DNA from: Mumia xiangluensis
Lineage (GTDB): Bacteria; Actinomycetota; Actinomycetes; Propionibacteriales; Nocardioidaceae
Reading direction: 5' to 3'
Assembly: GCF_010994095.1 (NCBI RefSeq)
Contig: NZ_WJYO01000004.1
Coordinates: forward strand, 124,001 to 188,000
DNA: 64,000 nt
Shown in pieces: positions 27,946-37,270 of this stretch. Under the pieces are notes generated by a model that was not told where the DNA came from, made no database searches, and was given only the letters and a program-made list of their open reading frames with translations. A program made the position numbers and the translations under genes. Numbering within the stretch: position 1 is the stretch's first letter; each line of letters opens with the position of its first letter.

Positions 27946-28659
27946 ATGCCTCAGCACAGCAAGGCGTACGAGAACGCCGCCAAGCAGATCGACAAAGACG
28001 CGCTGTACTCGCCGGCCAAGGCGATGGAGCTCGTCAAGGAGTCCGGCTCCAAGAAGTTCGACTCCACCGTCGACGTCTCGATGCGTCTCGGCGTCGACCC
28101 CCGCAAGGCGGACCAGATGGTCCGCGGCACGGTCAACCTCCCGCACGGCACCGGCAAGACCGCTCGCGTCCTCGTGTTCGCGACCGGCCCCAACGCCGAC
28201 GCCGCTCGCGAGGCCGGCGCTGACTACGTCGGTGCGGACGACCTGGTCGAGAAGATCTCGGGCGGCTGGCTCGACTTCGACGCCGTCGTCGCGACGCCGG
28301 ACATGATGGGCAAGGTGGGTCGCCTGGGTCGCGTGCTCGGCCCCCGCAACCTCATGCCCAACCCGAAGACCGGCACCGTGACGCCCGACGTCGCGAAGGC
28401 TGTCTCGGACATCAAGGGCGGCAAGATCGAGTTCCGCATCGACCGTCACTCGAACCTGCACTTCGTCATCGGCAAGGCTTCGTTCAGCGCCTCCGCGCTG
28501 GCCGAGAACTACGCCGCCGCGCTCGAGGAGATCCTCCGGATCAAGCCGTCGAGCTCGAAGGGCAAGTACGTCCGCAAGGTCACCGTCTCGACGACGATGG
28601 GCCCGGGCGTGCCGGTCGACCCGAACCGCACCCGCAACATCGCTTCCGACGAGGAGTGA
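27946..28659 (+). CDS. rplA: Ribosomal protein L1
   Basis: 237 aa. It is recognised by [20 protein letters not shown], the motif [20 protein letters not shown] and the C-terminal [12 protein letters not shown]1 binds the 23S rRNA stalk and, in many bacteria, represses its own rplK-rplA mRNA. GTAGAGAGAGAAG lies ahead of the ATG. It is followed by a strong hairpin terminator, so secE-nusG and rplK-rplA end here as a unit. Confidence 0.97.
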   Translation: MPQHSKAYENAAKQIDKDALYSPAKAMELVKESGSKKFDSTVDVSMRLGVDPRKADQMVRGTVNLPHGTGKTARVLVFATGPNADAAREAGADYVGADDLVEKISGGWLDFDAVVATPDMMGKVGRLGRVLGPRNLMPNPKTGTVTPDVAKAVSDIKGGKIEFRIDRHSNLHFVIGKASFSASALAENYAAALEEILRIKPSSSKGKYVRKVTVSTTMGPGVPVDPNRTRNIASDEE

Positions 28660-28696
28660 CACCCGCGCGCACGACGTGCGCGTGACGTGACTGCAC

Positions 28697-28731
28697 CAGG
28701 AGCCGTCTCCCCACCGGGGAGGCGGCTCCTG
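28697..28731 (+). terminator. Hairpin terminator after rplA
   Basis: CAGGAGCCGTCTCCCC pairs with GGGGAGGCGGCTCCTG around a 3-nt loop, 37 nt past the rplA stop. A few T residues follow (gtgcttctg). Confidence 0.85.
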
Positions 28732-28778
28732 TGCTTCTGCGGAGCGGGGATCGGCGTGGGCTGCCCCCACCCACCGGG

Positions 28779-28784
28779 TAGCGT
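28779..28784 (+). promoter_or_regulatory. -10 box TAGCGT of the lipoprotein gene, probable leaderless start
   Basis: TAGCGT ends 6 nt before the ATG at 28791. There is no ribosome-binding site in the six bases between. Confidence 0.5.
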
Positions 28785-28790
28785 GGGTGC

Positions 28791-29603
28791 ATGCGCATGC
28801 GAACCCTCTCCACCGCCGTCGCCGCGATCGGCCTCGCCCTCGTCGCGGGCTGCGGCAGCAGTGCTGACGTCGTCTCGGACGCCTCTGGGTCCTCGCAGGA
28901 GACGTCGAGCTCGTCGCAGGGCTCGGGCGACGGCAGCGACAGTACGACGACGCTCACCGCCGCGAACTTCGCCGAGGTCGTCGCCGGTGCGCAGACGGAC
29001 GCGCAGTCGACGCACATGACGATGTCGATGGACATCGCCGGGCAGTCGATCGACGCCGAGGCAGACCTCACCACCGACGCCGACCCCGCGAAGACCGCCA
29101 TGCGCATGTCGATGGACATGGGCGGCCAGGCGGTCGAGATGCTCATGGTCGACGGCGCGATCTACACGCAGGCGCCCGGCATGCCCGAGGGCAAGTGGAT
29201 GAAGATCGACCTCGACGAAGCGGCCGGTGCGGCCGGCGGGTCGTTCGCTCAGCTGCGCGAGTCGATCGATCCCGCGCAGAGCATCAAGAACCTCAAGGAC
29301 TCCCTGAAGGACCTGAAGGACACGGGGGAGACCGCGACGATCGACGGCGTCGAGGCCAAGCGGTACGACGCGGTGGTCGACACCTCGAAGCTCGCGGACC
29401 TCCCGGCGGCCGCAGGCGCGCAGCTGCCGGACGAGATCACCTACCAGTACTGGGTCGGACCCGACAACCTGCCGCGCAAGATCGTCCTCGAGGGTCTGGG
29501 CACGCCGATGGAGATGACCTTCAGCAAGTGGGGCGAGAAGGTCGAGGTGACCGCCCCGTCGCCCGACTCGGTCATCGACGGCTCGTCGATGCTGGGTGGC
29601 TGA
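28791..29603 (+). CDS. LppX/LprG-like lipoprotein
   Basis: 270 aa. The signal peptide has lipobox LVAGC (Cys at about 21), then a Ser/Gly/Asp-rich linker to about residue 50. The rest is a beta-rich domain in the style of the LppX/LprG/LprF family (HMTMSMDIAGQSIDAEAD, the VDGAIYTQAP turn, EITYQYWVGPDNLPRKIVLE). In mycobacteria these proteins hold lipids or glycolipids in a hydrophobic cavity and help move them across the envelope. A similar role here is inference, though the Mce lipid importer lies close by. A second ATG two codons downstream is possible. Confidence 0.78.
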   Translation: MRMRTLSTAVAAIGLALVAGCGSSADVVSDASGSSQETSSSSQGSGDGSDSTTTLTAANFAEVVAGAQTDAQSTHMTMSMDIAGQSIDAEADLTTDADPAKTAMRMSMDMGGQAVEMLMVDGAIYTQAPGMPEGKWMKIDLDEAAGAAGGSFAQLRESIDPAQSIKNLKDSLKDLKDTGETATIDGVEAKRYDAVVDTSKLADLPAAAGAQLPDEITYQYWVGPDNLPRKIVLEGLGTPMEMTFSKWGEKVEVTAPSPDSVIDGSSMLGG

Positions 29604-29612
29604 AGACCCGAT

Positions 29613-29642
29613 TTGGATCTGCCCAGGTCCGTCACGTACGCT
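29613..29642 (+). promoter_or_regulatory. Promoter of rplJ-rplL
   Basis: TTGGAT and TACGCT are separated by 18 nt, starting 10 nt after the preceding gene. This is a good vegetative-sigma match and precedes a leader of about 230 nt before rplJ. Confidence 0.7.
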
Positions 29643-29647
29643 GGGTG

Positions 29648-29870
29648 ACGCCGAAGACCGCCGGTCGTCCGCGACGGTCCCGCAAGGGAGCGCCTCGGAT
29701 CGAAGGGCCCGCTGATGCGGGCGGCCCGCGCAGGTTCACCGAGTGAAACGTACTCTCCCGTACGCCACGCCCCGTGCCCTGCGCCGGGGCGTTCGTCATG
29801 TCAGGGAGTTTGCGCCGGTGGCCTTCGTACGAACCAGGTGCCCGTCGCACGGCGGGTACGACACGAAGGA
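29648..29870 (+). ncRNA. Probable L10 leader of rplJ-rplL mRNA
   Basis: A long untranslated leader with several stems lies between the promoter and rplJ. It includes CCCGC-TGAT-GCGGG and ACGCCCCG paired with CGGGGCGT. The opening CCGAAGACCGCCGGTCG is the kind of sequence I associate with actinobacterial L10 leaders, where L10(L12) binding represses the operon. The assignment rests on position and recall of the family; no covariance search was possible. Confidence 0.6.
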
Positions 29871-29875
29871 GAACC

Positions 29876-30460
29876 ATGGCGCGACCGGACAAGGCCGCAG
29901 CGGTTGCCGAGCTGACGGACGAGTTCCGCAGCTCGAACGGCGCTGTGATGACCGAGTACCGCGGTCTCACCGTGAAGCAGCTGCAGGATCTGCGCCGCTC
30001 GCTCGGTGAGAACGTCAACTACGCCGTGGCCAAGAACACGCTGACCAAGATCGCGGCTCGTGACGCCGGCGTCGACGGTGTCGACGACCTGCTCAACGGG
30101 CCCACCGCCATCGCCTTCATCAAGGGCGATCCGGTCGAGGTCGCCAAGGGTCTGCGTGACTTCGCCAAGGCGAACAACAACCTCGTCATCAAGGGTGGCT
30201 TCCTCGAGGGGAAGGCGCTCGACGCTGCCGAGATCACCAAGCTTGCTGACCTCGAGTCGCGCGAGGTCCTCCTCGCCAAGCTCGCTGGCGGCATGAAGGC
30301 GAACCTCTCGAAGGCCGCCGCACTGTTCCAGGCACCGCTCGCCCAGGCGGCGCGTGCTGTGGGTGCCCTGCAGACGAAGCTCGAGCAGGAGACTCCCGCG
30401 ACCTCGGCTCCCGCCGAGACCGAAGAAGCCCCGGCCGAGGCCGAGGGCTCCGAGGGCTAG
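29876..30460 (+). CDS. rplJ: Ribosomal protein L10
   Basis: 194 aa from the ATG at 29876, with GAAGGAGAA 6-8 nt upstream. It is recognised by [37 protein letters not shown] and [12 protein letters not shown]. The C-terminal helix binds L7/L12 dimers, and a Glu/Ala/Pro-rich tail ([13 protein letters not shown]) is added, as in other actinobacteria. L10 anchors the L7/L12 stalk and probably regulates this operon through the leader. A longer frame upstream runs into the leader and is not used. Confidence 0.97.
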   Translation: MARPDKAAAVAELTDEFRSSNGAVMTEYRGLTVKQLQDLRRSLGENVNYAVAKNTLTKIAARDAGVDGVDDLLNGPTAIAFIKGDPVEVAKGLRDFAKANNNLVIKGGFLEGKALDAAEITKLADLESREVLLAKLAGGMKANLSKAAALFQAPLAQAARAVGALQTKLEQETPATSAPAETEEAPAEAEGSEG

Positions 30461-30515
30461 GGCCCGATCACGTATCCGACCCCCCTCGGGGTCCCCAACA
30501 GGAAGGACGCCAACC

Positions 30516-30905
30516 ATGGCGAAGCTCAGCACCGAGGACCTGCTCGACGCGTTCAAGGAGATGACCCTTCTTGAGCTCAGCGAGTTCGTGAAGCTCTTCG
30601 AGGACACCTTCGACGTCACCGCCGCAGCTCCGGTCGCGGTTGCCGCTGCCCCGGCCGCCGGTGGCGCCGGTGAGGCCGCTGCTGCCGAGGAGAAGGACGA
30701 GTTCGACGTCGTCCTCGAGTCGGCCGGCGACAAGAAGATCCAGGTCATCAAGGAGGTCCGTGCACTCACGAGCCTCGGCCTCAAGGAGGCCAAGGACCTC
30801 GTCGAGGGTGCGCCGAAGGCCATCCTCGAGGGCGTCAACAAGGATGCCGCGGAGAAGGCCAAGGAGGCCCTCGAGGCCGCCGGCGCCACCATCACCCTCA
30901 AGTGA
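30516..30905 (+). CDS. rplL: Ribosomal protein L7/L12
   Basis: 129 aa. The N-terminal dimerisation domain ([20 protein letters not shown]), the Ala/Pro/Gly hinge at 36-58 and the C-terminal factor-binding domain ([34 protein letters not shown]) are all present. GGAAGG lies ahead of the ATG at 30516. It forms the flexible stalk that recruits EF-G and EF-Tu. The gap to rplJ is 55 nt. A strong terminator follows, so the Mce region downstream is a separate unit. Confidence 0.97.
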   Translation: MAKLSTEDLLDAFKEMTLLELSEFVKLFEDTFDVTAAAPVAVAAAPAAGGAGEAAAAEEKDEFDVVLESAGDKKIQVIKEVRALTSLGLKEAKDLVEGAPKAILEGVNKDAAEKAKEALEAAGATITLK

Positions 30906-30945
30906 TGTCACACTTCGTGTGAATCTGGGGCAGCATCGCTGCCTC

Positions 30946-30982
30946 GAACGGGCGTCCACCCTGCTGGGGTGGGCGCCCGTTC
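30946..30982 (+). terminator. 16-bp hairpin terminator after rplL
   Basis: 30946-30961 pairs with 30967-30982 (one G-T pair) around a 5-nt loop, 41 nt past the rplL stop. In most bacteria rplL and rpoB are partly co-transcribed; here they are far apart and this structure ends the unit. Confidence 0.85.
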
Positions 30983-31060
30983 TGCATGTCCGGCTGGGTA
31001 CGCTCCCGCTGTGAGAGACGTCACGGACGCGTGACGGTGTTGTGACCGAATTGCGCGATC

Positions 31061-31076
31061 TGTGGGTTGTGTCACA
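31061..31076 (+). promoter_or_regulatory. CRP-like site upstream of the LPATG protein / mce region
   Basis: TGTGG-N6-TCACA differs from the CRP-family consensus TGTGA-N6-TCACA at one position. It lies 92 nt before the start of the surface protein gene. The lower-GC stretch to about 31,120 is probably the promoter region, but I could not fix the -35 and -10 boxes. Confidence 0.4.
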
Positions 31077-31167
31077 GTGCAAACTTTGGTTACAGTCACG
31101 GTTATTACCTGGGAGTAGCAATCGCGGGCTGCCAGGACGTTGAGGTTCGCTTGGGAGGGAGAACCGC

Positions 31168-32187
31168 ATGCGCGTCAGCGCTGCTGCAGCACGTCGAGGC
31201 TCAGGACTCGTGGCCACCGTCGGGTTGGTCGCCGGAGGCCTGATGATGATCGCCACTCCTGCCGCACAGGCAGGTCAGGCACGCGTCGAGCGCGTCGGAT
31301 ACACGTGCAAGGCGACGAACCCGATCGTCGACGCGTCGCTGCAAGGCCCGCAGCAGTTCTACGTCACGGCCGAGACCGTCCTCCCCGACAGCGTCGCGTC
31401 CGGCGACACCGTGCCGCAGACCGACACGAGCCTCACGCTGTTCCTGCCCGTCAAGCTCGTCGACCGGCTCACGGGCGCGATGGAGGTCGAGCGGGTCAAG
31501 GGCTCGGCGACCTCCGACGTCGTCCTCGAGGGGGTCGCCCCGGGCGGCGAGGTCATCGAGAAGATGAACAAGCCGGTGAGCAACCTCGTCGCCCCCAACT
31601 GGGTCACCCTCACGCCGGGCAAGGAGGTCGCGATCAAGGTCACCGGCCAGGTCGCTCCCATCGAGGTTCCCGAGATCCCTGAGGGCAACGGCCTGATCTA
31701 CGTCGAGATGCCGCCCTCGTTCGTCCTCCACTCGCAGATGGACCCGCCGGTCCTCGGCTCGATCGCCGAGGCCGACCTCAAGTGCACCCGCGACGCCGAC
31801 ACGCGCGCTGCTCGCGTCATCGGCACGATCCCCGTCGGAGACGGCTGCGAGGAGTCCTCGTGCCCGCTCCCCGGCGCCGGCGGTGGTTCGACCGATCCGG
31901 ACCCCGATCCGGGCAACGGTGGCGGCACCGGCGGCGAGGACCCGCCGGTCATCGACCCGACGACGCCCGCCAGCGACGACAACGGTGGTGGCGACGGCGG
32001 CAACGACAGCGGCAACGGGGACGGAAACGGCAACGACGACGACACCGACGTCGCCCCGTACACGACCACGGCTCTCCCGGCGACGGGCGCTCCGATCGGC
32101 ATCGGCATCATTGCTCTCCTCGGCCTCGCAGCCGTCGGTCGCGTGGCCCTCGCCGTCCGGACCCGTCGTCGCAGTCCGCAGGCCTGA
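31168..32187 (+). CDS. Secreted wall-anchored protein with LPATG sorting signal
   Basis: 339 aa from an ATG with GGGAGGGAGAA upstream. A signal peptide covers about 1-35. The folded part, to about 225, resembles the beta-rich DUF6801-type secreted domain (GYTCKATNPIVDA near the start and DLKCTRD at its end, a likely disulphide pair); this naming is from memory. A spacer rich in Gly, Asp and Asn follows, then LPATG (303-307), a hydrophobic helix and the basic tail VRTRRRSPQA, a complete cell-wall sorting signal. A class E sortase lies 11 kb downstream on the far side of the mce genes. It is 68 nt from the mce ATPase gene and may be co-transcribed with it. Confidence 0.82.
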   Translation: MRVSAAAARRGSGLVATVGLVAGGLMMIATPAAQAGQARVERVGYTCKATNPIVDASLQGPQQFYVTAETVLPDSVASGDTVPQTDTSLTLFLPVKLVDRLTGAMEVERVKGSATSDVVLEGVAPGGEVIEKMNKPVSNLVAPNWVTLTPGKEVAIKVTGQVAPIEVPEIPEGNGLIYVEMPPSFVLHSQMDPPVLGSIAEADLKCTRDADTRAARVIGTIPVGDGCEESSCPLPGAGGGSTDPDPDPGNGGGTGGEDPPVIDPTTPASDDNGGGDGGNDSGNGDGNGNDDDTDVAPYTTTALPATGAPIGIGIIALLGLAAVGRVALAVRTRRRSPQA

Positions 32188-32255
32188 CACACCCTGCTGG
32201 CCCCTTGTGGCTCCCCGCGCGTCGGGGAGCCCGTCCCCCCAAAGGAGTCTCTCTC

Positions 32256-33245
32256 GTGGGAGTCGAGGTACGTGTCGAAGGCCTGACCAAGTCCTTCGGC
32301 AAGCAAACGATCTGGCGTGACGTCTCGCTGACGCTCCCCGCCGGACAGATCAGCGTGATGCTCGGCCCGTCGGGCACCGGCAAGTCGGTGTTCCTGAAGG
32401 CGCTCATCGGTCTGCTGAAGCCCGACGAGGGCCACATCTTCATCGAGGGCACCGACATCGCCACGTGCAGCGAGCGGGACCTCTACGACATCCGCAAGCT
32501 GTTCGGCGTGCTGTTCCAGGACGGTGCGATGTTCGGCTCGATGACGTTGTTCGACAACGTGGCGTTCCCGCTGCGCGAGCACACGCGCAAGACCGAGACC
32601 GAGATTCGCGAGATCGTCATGGAAAAGATGTCGATGGTGGGTCTGGTCGGCGCCGAGGACAAGCTGCCGGGGGAGATCTCGGGCGGTATGCGCAAGCGCG
32701 CCGGGCTGGCGCGGGCACTGGTGCTCGAGCCCGAGATCGTCCTCTTCGACGAGCCGGACTCCGGCCTCGACCCGGTCCGTACGGCGTTCATCAACCAGCT
32801 GATCGTCGATCTCAACGCCCAGATCGAGGCGACGTTCCTCATCGTCACGCACGACATCAACACCGCCCGCACTGTGCCCGACAACATCGGCCTGCTGTTC
32901 CACCGTCACCTGGCGATGTTCGGTCCCCGGGAGATGCTCCTGTCCAGCGAGGAGCCGGCGGTCCGCCAGTTCCTCAACGCTCAGACCATCGGTCCGATCG
33001 GCATGAGCGAGGAGAAGGACGCCGACGAGCTCGCCGGCGAGAACCACGACCTTCTGCCGCCGCTGCCCCCGATCCCGCTCCAGCTGCTGCCCACCGACGG
33101 GCGCCCGCGCCCCACGCAGGCGCCGCCGGGGGCGTGGTGCGTGGCCAACGGCGTCACGCCGCCTCCCGGGTCGTTCCTCGACGACGGCACCGCGCTCGGT
33201 GCGTCCGCCTCTCGACAGCCGGTGTCGTCCGGCGGTGCGGCGTGA
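32256..33245 (+). CDS. mceG: Mce transporter ATPase (MlaF/MceG-like)
   Basis: 329 aa from a GTG with AAAGGAG 8 nt upstream. The ABC ATPase domain has Walker A GPSGTGKS (37-44), a Q-loop in VLFQDGAM, the signature SGGMRKRAG, Walker B IVLFDEPDSGLDP and the switch His in IVTHD. A 75-residue Pro-rich tail follows residue 250. It should energise lipid import through the two permeases encoded next. In Mycobacterium tuberculosis the shared Mce ATPase (mkl/mceG) lies apart from its mce operons; here the ATPase is part of the operon. GTGA overlap with the next gene. Confidence 0.93.
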   Translation: MGVEVRVEGLTKSFGKQTIWRDVSLTLPAGQISVMLGPSGTGKSVFLKALIGLLKPDEGHIFIEGTDIATCSERDLYDIRKLFGVLFQDGAMFGSMTLFDNVAFPLREHTRKTETEIREIVMEKMSMVGLVGAEDKLPGEISGGMRKRAGLARALVLEPEIVLFDEPDSGLDPVRTAFINQLIVDLNAQIEATFLIVTHDINTARTVPDNIGLLFHRHLAMFGPREMLLSSEEPAVRQFLNAQTIGPIGMSEEKDADELAGENHDLLPPLPPIPLQLLPTDGRPRPTQAPPGAWCVANGVTPPPGSFLDDGTALGASASRQPVSSGGAA

Positions 33246-34021
33246 GCACCGCGACCCTCGTCACTGCACCTCTCGCGACCGCCGGCAAGCTCTTCGCGTT
33301 CGGGGCCGACGTCGTCCTGGGGGTGTTCCGGCGGCCGTTCCAGGTGCGGGAGTTCATCCAGCAGGCGTGGTTCATCGCCTCCGTGACGATCATCCCGACG
33401 GCGCTCGTGGCCATCCCGTTCGGAGCCGTCATCGCGCTCCAGGCGGGCAGCCTCATCCAGCAGTTCGGGGCGCAGTCGTTCGCAGGGTCGGCCGCCGTGC
33501 TGGCCGTCGTCAGAGAGGCAGGTCCGATCGCGACGGCGCTCCTGGTCGCCGGCGCCGGCGGCTCGGCGATCGCGGCCGACCTCGGCGCGCGCAAGATCCG
33601 CGAGGAGCTGGACGCGATGATGGTGCTCGGGATCGACCCGATCCAGCGCCTCGTCGTGCCGCGCGTCCTCGCGTGCATGCTCGTCGCCGTCTTCCTCAAC
33701 GGGCTCGTCAGCGTGGTCGGCGTGATCGGCGGCTACGCGTTCAACGTCGTGCTCCAAGGCGGCACCCCCGGCGCCTATCTCGCCTCCTTCACGGCGCTCG
33801 CGCAGACCGCCGACCTCTACCAGGGGATGGCGAAGGCGCTCGTGTTCGGCTTCATCGCGGCGATCGTCGCGGCCTACAAGGGCATGCACGCCGACGGTGG
33901 TCCGCGTGGAGTCGGGCAGGCCGTCAACGAGGCCGTCGTCATCACGTTCCTGCTGCTCTTCCTCGCGAACTTCGTGATGAGCGCGCTCTACTTCCAGCTC
34001 GTCCCGGCGAAGGCGTTGTGA
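33242..34021 (+). CDS. yrbEA: Mce transporter permease YrbE-A (MlaE family)
   Basis: 259 aa with about five or six membrane helices. The MlaE signature is ARKIREELDAMMVLGIDPI, preceded by EAGPIATALLVAGAGGSAIA. It forms the membrane channel with YrbE-B and contacts the ATPase through the EExDA loop. The GTG start overlaps the ATPase stop by 4 nt. Confidence 0.93.
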   Translation: MSTATLVTAPLATAGKLFAFGADVVLGVFRRPFQVREFIQQAWFIASVTIIPTALVAIPFGAVIALQAGSLIQQFGAQSFAGSAAVLAVVREAGPIATALLVAGAGGSAIAADLGARKIREELDAMMVLGIDPIQRLVVPRVLACMLVAVFLNGLVSVVGVIGGYAFNVVLQGGTPGAYLASFTALAQTADLYQGMAKALVFGFIAAIVAAYKGMHADGGPRGVGQAVNEAVVITFLLLFLANFVMSALYFQLVPAKAL

Positions 34022-34848
34022 TGGCGGACGTGAAGGCGCTCTACCAGCGACCCCTCGGCGGCATCGACACGCTGGGCCGTCACCTGGCGTTCTACCTGCG
34101 GGTGCTCGCGTGGATCCCGCGGACGCTCGTGCACTACCCGCGCGAGGTGCTCCGCCTCCTCGCCACGGTGACGTTCGGCCAGGGGGCCCTCGCCGTCATC
34201 GGTGGCACCGTCGGCGTGATCACCGCGATGTCGTACTTCACCGGCACCGAGGTCGGTCTCCAAGGTTTCACCGCGCTCGACCAGCTCGGCACGAGCGCCT
34301 TCTCCGGCTTCTTCTCCGCGTACTTCAACACCCGCGAGATCGCGCCGCTGGTCGCCGGCATCGCGCTCGCCGCGACGGTCGGCTGCGGCTTCACCGCGCA
34401 GCTGGGCGCGATGCGGATCTCGGAGGAGGTCGACGCGCTCGAGGTGATGGCGATCCCGTCCCTCCCGTACCTCGTGACGACGCGCGTCATCGCGGGCATG
34501 GTCGCGATCATCCCGCTGTACGTCGTCGGGCTGATGGCCTCGTACTTCGCGACCCGCCTGACGGTCACCGGCATCTACGGCCAGAGCGTCGGCACGTACG
34601 AGCACTACTTCACACTCTTCCTCCCGCCGGCCGACGTGCTGTGGTCCTTCGTCAAGGTGATCGTCTTCGCAGTGCTGGTCATCCTCATCCACTGCTACTA
34701 CGGCTACTACGCGTCGGGCGGTCCCGTCGGCGTCGGCGTCGCCGTCGGCCGTGCCGTACGGACCTCGATCGTGATGATCAACGTCGTCGACCTCCTGATG
34801 TCGATGGCGATCTGGGGCACCACGACAACGGTGAGGCTGGCCGGCTGA
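34021..34848 (+). CDS. yrbEB: Mce transporter permease YrbE-B (MlaE family)
   Basis: 275 aa, the second MlaE-type permease, with the coupling loop MRISEEVDALEVMAIPSLPY and the preceding ALAATVGCGFTAQLGA. Helices at both ends are clear (GALAVIGGTVGVITAM; FAVLVILIHCYYGYYAS). The start codon shares its A with the stop of YrbE-A. The pair of permeases with six Mce proteins is the standard actinobacterial layout. Confidence 0.93.
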   Translation: MADVKALYQRPLGGIDTLGRHLAFYLRVLAWIPRTLVHYPREVLRLLATVTFGQGALAVIGGTVGVITAMSYFTGTEVGLQGFTALDQLGTSAFSGFFSAYFNTREIAPLVAGIALAATVGCGFTAQLGAMRISEEVDALEVMAIPSLPYLVTTRVIAGMVAIIPLYVVGLMASYFATRLTVTGIYGQSVGTYEHYFTLFLPPADVLWSFVKVIVFAVLVILIHCYYGYYASGGPVGVGVAVGRAVRTSIVMINVVDLLMSMAIWGTTTTVRLAG

Positions 34849-36167
34849 TGGCGCGCACCCCTGCCCTCGACCGCCCCGGCACCGTCCGCACGCTGGGCAT
34901 CCTCATGCTGGCCCTGATGATCGGTGCCGTGTACGCGACGTACGCGGTCTTCACCAAGCAGTTCTCCGGCGACGTCCCGGTCACGATCCGCAGCGAGAAC
35001 GTCGGCCTGCAGCTGAACCGCAACGCCGACGTGAAGCTCCGCGGCGTGATCGTCGGACGTGTCTCGGAGATCACCTCCGACGCGGGTGCGGCGACGATCC
35101 ATCTGATGATCGACCCGGACTTCCAGCCCCTGATCCCCTCCGACGTGGAAGCGCTCATCGTGCCCAAGACGCTGTTCGGCGAGAAGTTCGTCGACCTGCA
35201 GCCGGTGTCCAGCTCGGCCGGGACCCCGATCGAGTCCGGTGACGTCATCGTGCAGGCAGACCTCCCTGCCGAGGTCGAGAACCTCCTCATCGACCTCGAC
35301 CCGATCCTCACCGCGCTCAACCCCGCCGACCTGTCGTTCACGCTGACGGCGCTGTCGGAGGCGCTCGACGGACAGGGCGCGGCGATCGGCGAGACGTTGG
35401 AGACGCTGGAGGGCTACCTCCAGAAGATCACGCCGCTGGCACCGCGGATCGTCGAGGACATCACGCTCCTCGGCGAGACCGCGCAGACCTACGCCGACGT
35501 GATGCCGGAGGTGGGGGAGACGCTGCGCAACGCCGTCGTCACCGGCAACACCCTGACCGCGCGCCGGGCGCAGCTGCAGGCGCTGTTCGTGGAGACCGCG
35601 GCGTTCGCGACGACCGCGGACGCGTTCCTCGACCGGTCCGGGCAGGACATCATCACGCTGTCGAAGCAGTCCAGGCCGACGCTCGAGCTCTTCGCCGAGT
35701 ACGCCCCGACGATCGGCTGCGTCCTCAAGGGGATCGACCGGCTGAAGCCCCGGATCGACTCGGCGTTCCGCGACCACCGGGCCCACGCGACCGTCGAGTT
35801 CGCGGCGCGCACGCCACGGGCGTACACCAAGGCGGACGCTGACGCGCTCCCGCCGGCGACCGGTGGACCGGACGCCCTTGACCCGACCTGCGCGTCGCTG
35901 CCCGGCACGTCGTACGACGCGGACACACCTGCACCCGGGATGAGCAACGCCCTGCTCGAGCAGCTCGGCATCTCTGGCCCGCTCGGCAAGACCAAGCCTC
36001 TCGTCGCCCCGAGCGCAGCGGTGACCCCTGCGGGGTCGCAGGCCGAGGCCGAGCAGATCGACGCGCTGCTCGCGACCACGCTCGGCGTCGCGCCGGACGA
36101 GGTGCCGGCAGTCGCGCAGGCACTCGCCGGTCCCGTGCTCCGTGGGGCGGAGGTGACGCTCGGATGA
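34848..36167 (+). CDS. mceA: Mce family protein MceA
   Basis: 439 aa. An N-terminal membrane helix (LGILMLALMIGAVYATYAVF) is followed by an MCE/MlaD domain at about 43-120 (VKLRGVIVGRVSEI, then KTLFGEKFVDLQPV) and a long helical region that in homologues builds the periplasmic tunnel. The last 100 residues are low in complexity (Pro, Ala, Thr). It is the first of six Mce subunits, overlapping YrbE-B by one base and MceB by 4 nt. Confidence 0.92.
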   Translation: MARTPALDRPGTVRTLGILMLALMIGAVYATYAVFTKQFSGDVPVTIRSENVGLQLNRNADVKLRGVIVGRVSEITSDAGAATIHLMIDPDFQPLIPSDVEALIVPKTLFGEKFVDLQPVSSSAGTPIESGDVIVQADLPAEVENLLIDLDPILTALNPADLSFTLTALSEALDGQGAAIGETLETLEGYLQKITPLAPRIVEDITLLGETAQTYADVMPEVGETLRNAVVTGNTLTARRAQLQALFVETAAFATTADAFLDRSGQDIITLSKQSRPTLELFAEYAPTIGCVLKGIDRLKPRIDSAFRDHRAHATVEFAARTPRAYTKADADALPPATGGPDALDPTCASLPGTSYDADTPAPGMSNALLEQLGISGPLGKTKPLVAPSAAVTPAGSQAEAEQIDALLATTLGVAPDEVPAVAQALAGPVLRGAEVTLG

Positions 36168-37270
36168 CCCGTCGCCGCCGCACGCTCGACCCGCGCCTCG
36201 ACCGCTTGACCGCTGGAGCGCTCGTACGTCTCCTGGTGTTCCTGGTGATCACCGGGCTGCTCACCGGGCTGCTCGCCGTCGTCATCGGCAACCGCTCCTT
36301 CATCGACACCCACCAGTACAAGGCCGAGTTCGCGGACGTGACCAGCCTGGTGAAGGGCGACGACGTCCGGATCGCCGGCGTCCGCGTGGGCACCGTCGAC
36401 GACGTACGCGTGCACTCCGACTCCACCGCGCAGGTGACGTTCACCGTCGACCGCTCGATCGACCTCACCGAGAGCACGCTCGCAACGCTGCGCTATCGCA
36501 ACATGATCGGCCAGCGCTACCTGTCGCTGACGGAGGGCGCCGAGGGTTCGAGCGCCGACCTCGAGCCGGGGGAGACCATCCCGATGGACCGCACGCAGCC
36601 CGCGCTGGACCTCACGGTGCTCTTCGCGGGGTTCAAGCCCTTGTTCCAGGCGCTGTCTCCGGAGGACACGAACCAGCTCGCCTACGAGCTCATCCAGGTG
36701 TTCCAGGGTGAGAGCGGGACGGTCGAGTCGCTGCTCGGGCACACCGCGTCGCTGACGCAGACGCTGGCCGACCGCGACGACCTCATCGGGTCGGTCATCT
36801 CCAACCTGACCACGGTCCTCAAGTCCTTCAACGACCGTGACGAGGAGCTGTCCAGCACGATCTCGACGCTGCAGCAGCTGATCAGCGGGCTGAAGGACGA
36901 CCGTGGCGTGCTCACGGGGTCGCTGGACGACATCGCGGTGCTGACGTCCGAGACCGCGAGCCTGCTGACCGACGTACGCCCCGACCTCACCCAGGACATC
37001 GCGCACCTGCGCGACCTGACCGACGAGATCGGCACCAAGAAGGCGCGCAAGGCGCTCGACTCCACGCTGCAGATCCTCCCCGTCAAGATCGACAGGATCG
37101 GGCGGACGGGCCAGTACGGCTCGTTCTTCAACTTCTACGTCTGCGACGTGGGCGTCGACGGCCGGCTCCCGAGCCTGAGCGGCGTCCCCGGGTGGGAAAA
37201 GGCGCGGCCCTTCAAGACGACCAAGCGAGTCACGGTCACCGGGGCGGGGGTGAGCCGATGCGCGCGATGA
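36164..37270 (+). CDS. mceB: Mce family protein MceB
   Basis: 368 aa. A basic N-terminus precedes one membrane helix (LVRLLVFLVITGLLTGLLAV). The MCE domain follows (TSLVKGDDVRIAGVRVGTVD; LRYRNMIGQRYLSL), then a long coiled-coil-like helix (about 150-300). A C-terminal cysteine pair may form a disulphide (FYVCDVG and SRCAR). ATGA-type overlap on both sides. Confidence 0.92.
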   Translation: MTRRRRTLDPRLDRLTAGALVRLLVFLVITGLLTGLLAVVIGNRSFIDTHQYKAEFADVTSLVKGDDVRIAGVRVGTVDDVRVHSDSTAQVTFTVDRSIDLTESTLATLRYRNMIGQRYLSLTEGAEGSSADLEPGETIPMDRTQPALDLTVLFAGFKPLFQALSPEDTNQLAYELIQVFQGESGTVESLLGHTASLTQTLADRDDLIGSVISNLTTVLKSFNDRDEELSSTISTLQQLISGLKDDRGVLTGSLDDIAVLTSETASLLTDVRPDLTQDIAHLRDLTDEIGTKKARKALDSTLQILPVKIDRIGRTGQYGSFFNFYVCDVGVDGRLPSLSGVPGWEKARPFKTTKRVTVTGAGVSRCAR

